40,777 nucleotides of DNA from NCBI RefSeq assembly GCF_013177695.1, contig NZ_WOEY01000103.1, positions 1-40,777 on the forward strand, written 5' to 3'. The translations under genes and the position numbers were made by a program. The notes below the pieces were generated by a model. That model did no database searches, was not told the DNA's origin, and saw nothing but the letters and a program-made list of their open reading frames with translations. This stretch comes from Paraburkholderia solitsugae. GTDB taxonomy: Bacteria > Pseudomonadota > Gammaproteobacteria > Burkholderiales > Burkholderiaceae. Positions 38,745 to 40,777 of this stretch are shown here, piece by piece (within the stretch, counting starts at the first letter, position 1; each line of letters opens with the position of its first letter).

Positions 38745-40777
38745 ATGAAACGCAAGCGCAATGTTGCCAAGGCAGCTGAAGTCCCGAAGCTTTCTCGTGC
38801 TCACGCCCCGGATCACATGCCTCCCGCCGATTGGCAGCGCGCCTTGCGCCGGCAATTTGGGCGCGAGCAGGTGTTCGGGCTGGAGAATCTCGGGACGGAG
38901 CCGTTTTTCTCCGAGTTTCGCGTCGGCAATCCGGAGTCGAAATCCAATTATCGTGTGGCGATCCGCGGGACACGGCCGGGAGAAAACTTCTGTACCTGTC
39001 CCGACTATGCGACCAACGAATTGGGTACCTGCAAGCATATCGAATTCACGCTCGCCAGACTGGTAAAAAAACGCGGTGCCAAGGCGGCTTTTGCCGGCGG
39101 CTTCCAGCCTGCATTTTCGGAACTGTATCTGCGCAACGACGGTGAGCGAACGATCCATTTTCGCGCCGGTACAGATTGTCCGGCGAGGGTGGCGAAGGCC
39201 GCCGCGGCGTTGTTCGACGTATCTAATGGTTGGCGGTTACCGGAGGTTCGTTTCAACGAACTGGGACGTTTTCTCGCCAATGCGGCGAAGACAGGTCACG
39301 AATTGCGCGCTTACGACGACGCGCTCAATTTCGTCGCCGGCCGGAAGGATGCGTCGCGTCGCGTCGCGGCGCTGGACGACTTGTTCCCGCGTGGTGCTGC
39401 CGACCCTCTGCTGAAGAACCTACTCAAGGCGCCGCTCTACCCCTATCAGGCCGAAGGCGCGTTGTTTGCGGTGCGCGCCGGGCGTACTTTGATCGGCGAC
39501 GAAATGGGCTTGGGAAAGACCATTCAGGCTATTGCGGCGACGGAGATTCTGGCGCGGCATTTCGGGGTGTCGAAGGTACTCGTGGTCTGCCCGACGTCGC
39601 TCAAGTATCAGTGGCAGAGCGAGATTCTTCGCTTCTCCGGCCGCGCGTCGCGAGTGGTCGCTGGAGGCCTCGTGCAGAGGCAGAACGAATACGCCGAGGA
39701 AGATTTCTGCAAGATCACCAACTACGAGAAGCTGAAATCCGACCTTGACCTGATCTCCGCATGGGCACCTGAGCTTGTGATCGTGGACGAAGCACAGCGC
39801 ATCAAGAACTGGAACACCATCGCGGCGAAAGCACTCAAGCGCATCGACAGTCCCTATGCCGTTGTGCTGACGGGCACACCACTCGAAAACAAGCTGGAAG
39901 AACTCGTTTCCATCGTCCAGTTCGTCGACCAGCATCGCCTCGGACCGACCTGGAAGCTGCTGCATGAGCACCAGCTTAAGGATGAAGCCGGACGTGTGAC
40001 GGGTTACACCAGACTTGAGAAGATCGGTGAGAGCTTGGCGCCGGTCATGATCCGCCGGCGCAAGTCCGAGGTGCTGCTTCAGTTGCCGAACCGTACCGAC
40101 CAGAACCTACTGGTGCCGATGACCGAGATGCAGATGGCTCATCACACGGAGAACGCGGACATCGTGGCCAAAATTGTCCAGCGCTGGCGCAAAACGAAGT
40201 TTCTGTCGGATCAGGACCAGCGACGACTCACCTGCGCCTTGCAGAACATGCGCATGTCGTGCAACAGCACCTATCTCCTGGACCAGGAAACTGACCATGG
40301 CGTCAAGGCTGACGAGTTGGCGGCGTTGTTTGAGGGTCTCTTCGTCCAGCCGGAAGCGAAAGCGGTGGTTTTCAGCCAATGGACGCGGACTCATGAAATC
40401 GTCATTCGCCGGCTCAAGAAACTCGGCATCGGGTACGTTAGCTTCCACGGCGGCGTGCCATCGGAAAAGAGGCCTGCGCTGGTAGAGCGTTTCCGCAGCG
40501 ATGCGGACTGCCGTGTCTTCCTGTCGACGGACGCGGGCAGCACGGGACTCAACCTGCAACACGCCTCGACGCTCGTGAACATGGATCTGCCGTGGAATCC
40601 GGCGGTACTTGAACAGCGTATCGCGCGTGTTCACCGCATGGGGCAGCGGAAGCCCGTACAAATCGTTAACTACGTTGCCAAAGGAACGATCGAAGAGGGC
40701 ATGCTGTCGGTGCTGGCTTTTAAGCGCTCCCTGTCGGCGGGCATCCTCGACGGCGGCGCAGCCGAGATTTCGCTGGG
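38745..40777 (+). CDS. SWIM zinc-finger SNF2-family helicase (5' part, runs off window)
   Basis: A Swi2/Snf2-type DNA translocase, at least 677 residues. The N-terminal region has a SWIM zinc-binding motif: Cys83, Cys85, Cys96 and His98 (FCTCPDYATNELGTCKHI). The helicase core starts near residue 230: YPYQAEGALFAVRAGRTL with a Q-motif-like Gln, Walker A GDEMGLGKT (251-259), VVCPTSLKYQW, the motif II box DEAQ (348-351), LTGTPLENKLEEL, then the second RecA lobe with FSQWTR, FHGG, STDAGSTGLNLQ and the motif VI region QRIARVHRMGQ. ATG 38745 follows GGAAG. Members act on DNA in repair, recombination or defence. No partner gene is visible; the 3' end and any following genes are outside the window. 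Confidence 0.92.
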   Translation, partial: MKRKRNVAKAAEVPKLSRAHAPDHMPPADWQRALRRQFGREQVFGLENLGTEPFFSEFRVGNPESKSNYRVAIRGTRPGENFCTCPDYATNELGTCKHIEFTLARLVKKRGAKAAFAGGFQPAFSELYLRNDGERTIHFRAGTDCPARVAKAAAALFDVSNGWRLPEVRFNELGRFLANAAKTGHELRAYDDALNFVAGRKDASRRVAALDDLFPRGAADPLLKNLLKAPLYPYQAEGALFAVRAGRTLIGDEMGLGKTIQAIAATEILARHFGVSKVLVVCPTSLKYQWQSEILRFSGRASRVVAGGLVQRQNEYAEEDFCKITNYEKLKSDLDLISAWAPELVIVDEAQRIKNWNTIAAKALKRIDSPYAVVLTGTPLENKLEELVSIVQFVDQHRLGPTWKLLHEHQLKDEAGRVTGYTRLEKIGESLAPVMIRRRKSEVLLQLPNRTDQNLLVPMTEMQMAHHTENADIVAKIVQRWRKTKFLSDQDQRRLTCALQNMRMSCNSTYLLDQETDHGVKADELAALFEGLFVQPEAKAVVFSQWTRTHEIVIRRLKKLGIGYVSFHGGVPSEKRPALVERFRSDADCRVFLSTDAGSTGLNLQHASTLVNMDLPWNPAVLEQRIARVHRMGQRKPVQIVNYVAKGTIEEGMLSVLAFKRSLSAGILDGGAAEISL

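Overview
The window looks like a chromosomal segment of a high-GC betaproteobacterium of the Burkholderia/Paraburkholderia group. The evidence is strong G/C preference at third codon positions, family members typical of that group (DUF4148 and DUF2917 proteins, a GcvA-like LysR regulator, an MCE system with its own lipoprotein), and recurrent TACAAT/TATAAT -10 boxes. No rRNA, tRNA or CRISPR array was seen. The genus is inferred from recognised proteins, not from a database search.

Positions 1-5441 hold the 5' part of birA (minus) and, divergent from it, a lipid-transport operon: a permease with a fused STAS domain (MlaB-MlaE type), the ATPase MlaF, the MCE protein MlaD, an auxiliary outer-membrane lipoprotein and a VanZ-family membrane protein. 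Positions 5667-12727 hold a thioredoxin-like [2Fe-2S] ferredoxin, an alpha/beta hydrolase, then a cell-wall and lipoate cluster: D,D-carboxypeptidase, D-amino acid aminotransferase, YbeD/DUF493, a LysR regulator, a DUF2917 protein, lipB and lipA, closed by a strong terminator. Positions 12846-19091 hold two small membrane proteins, a taurine/sulfonate-type ABC transporter (binding protein, ATPase, permease), a HAD phosphatase and a Na/Pi cotransporter with a PhoU-like tail.

Positions 19115-25442 appear to form a phospho-organic compound module: a GlpR-like DeoR repressor, divergent from a glycerophosphodiester phosphodiesterase and a four-gene ABC importer. Two palindromes resembling GlpR operators lie between them. 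Positions 25465-30646 are a C4-dicarboxylate module: dctA, dctB and dctD on one strand, preceded by a sigma-54 promoter, clustered CGGATT motifs that may be the DctD enhancer, and a nine-codon leader ORF. A TlpA/ResA-type thioredoxin and a lipoprotein follow.

From 32435 rightwards the window becomes accessory DNA. comM is cut at its Walker A region and only its 3' part remains, fused in frame to a repeated sequence (R, about 151 bp). A second copy of R lies at 37151-37302. A 29-bp perfect direct repeat (34899-34927 and 37129-37157) brackets a lower-GC 2.2-kb block holding an XRE/S24-like repressor with an array of putative operators, a 320-residue protein I cannot assign, and a short divergent gene that stops at the repeat. 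Beyond it are a small Burkholderia-type conserved protein, a gene-poor stretch and a SWIM-SNF2 helicase that runs off the window. This comM-embedded mini-island is the best candidate for something undescribed.
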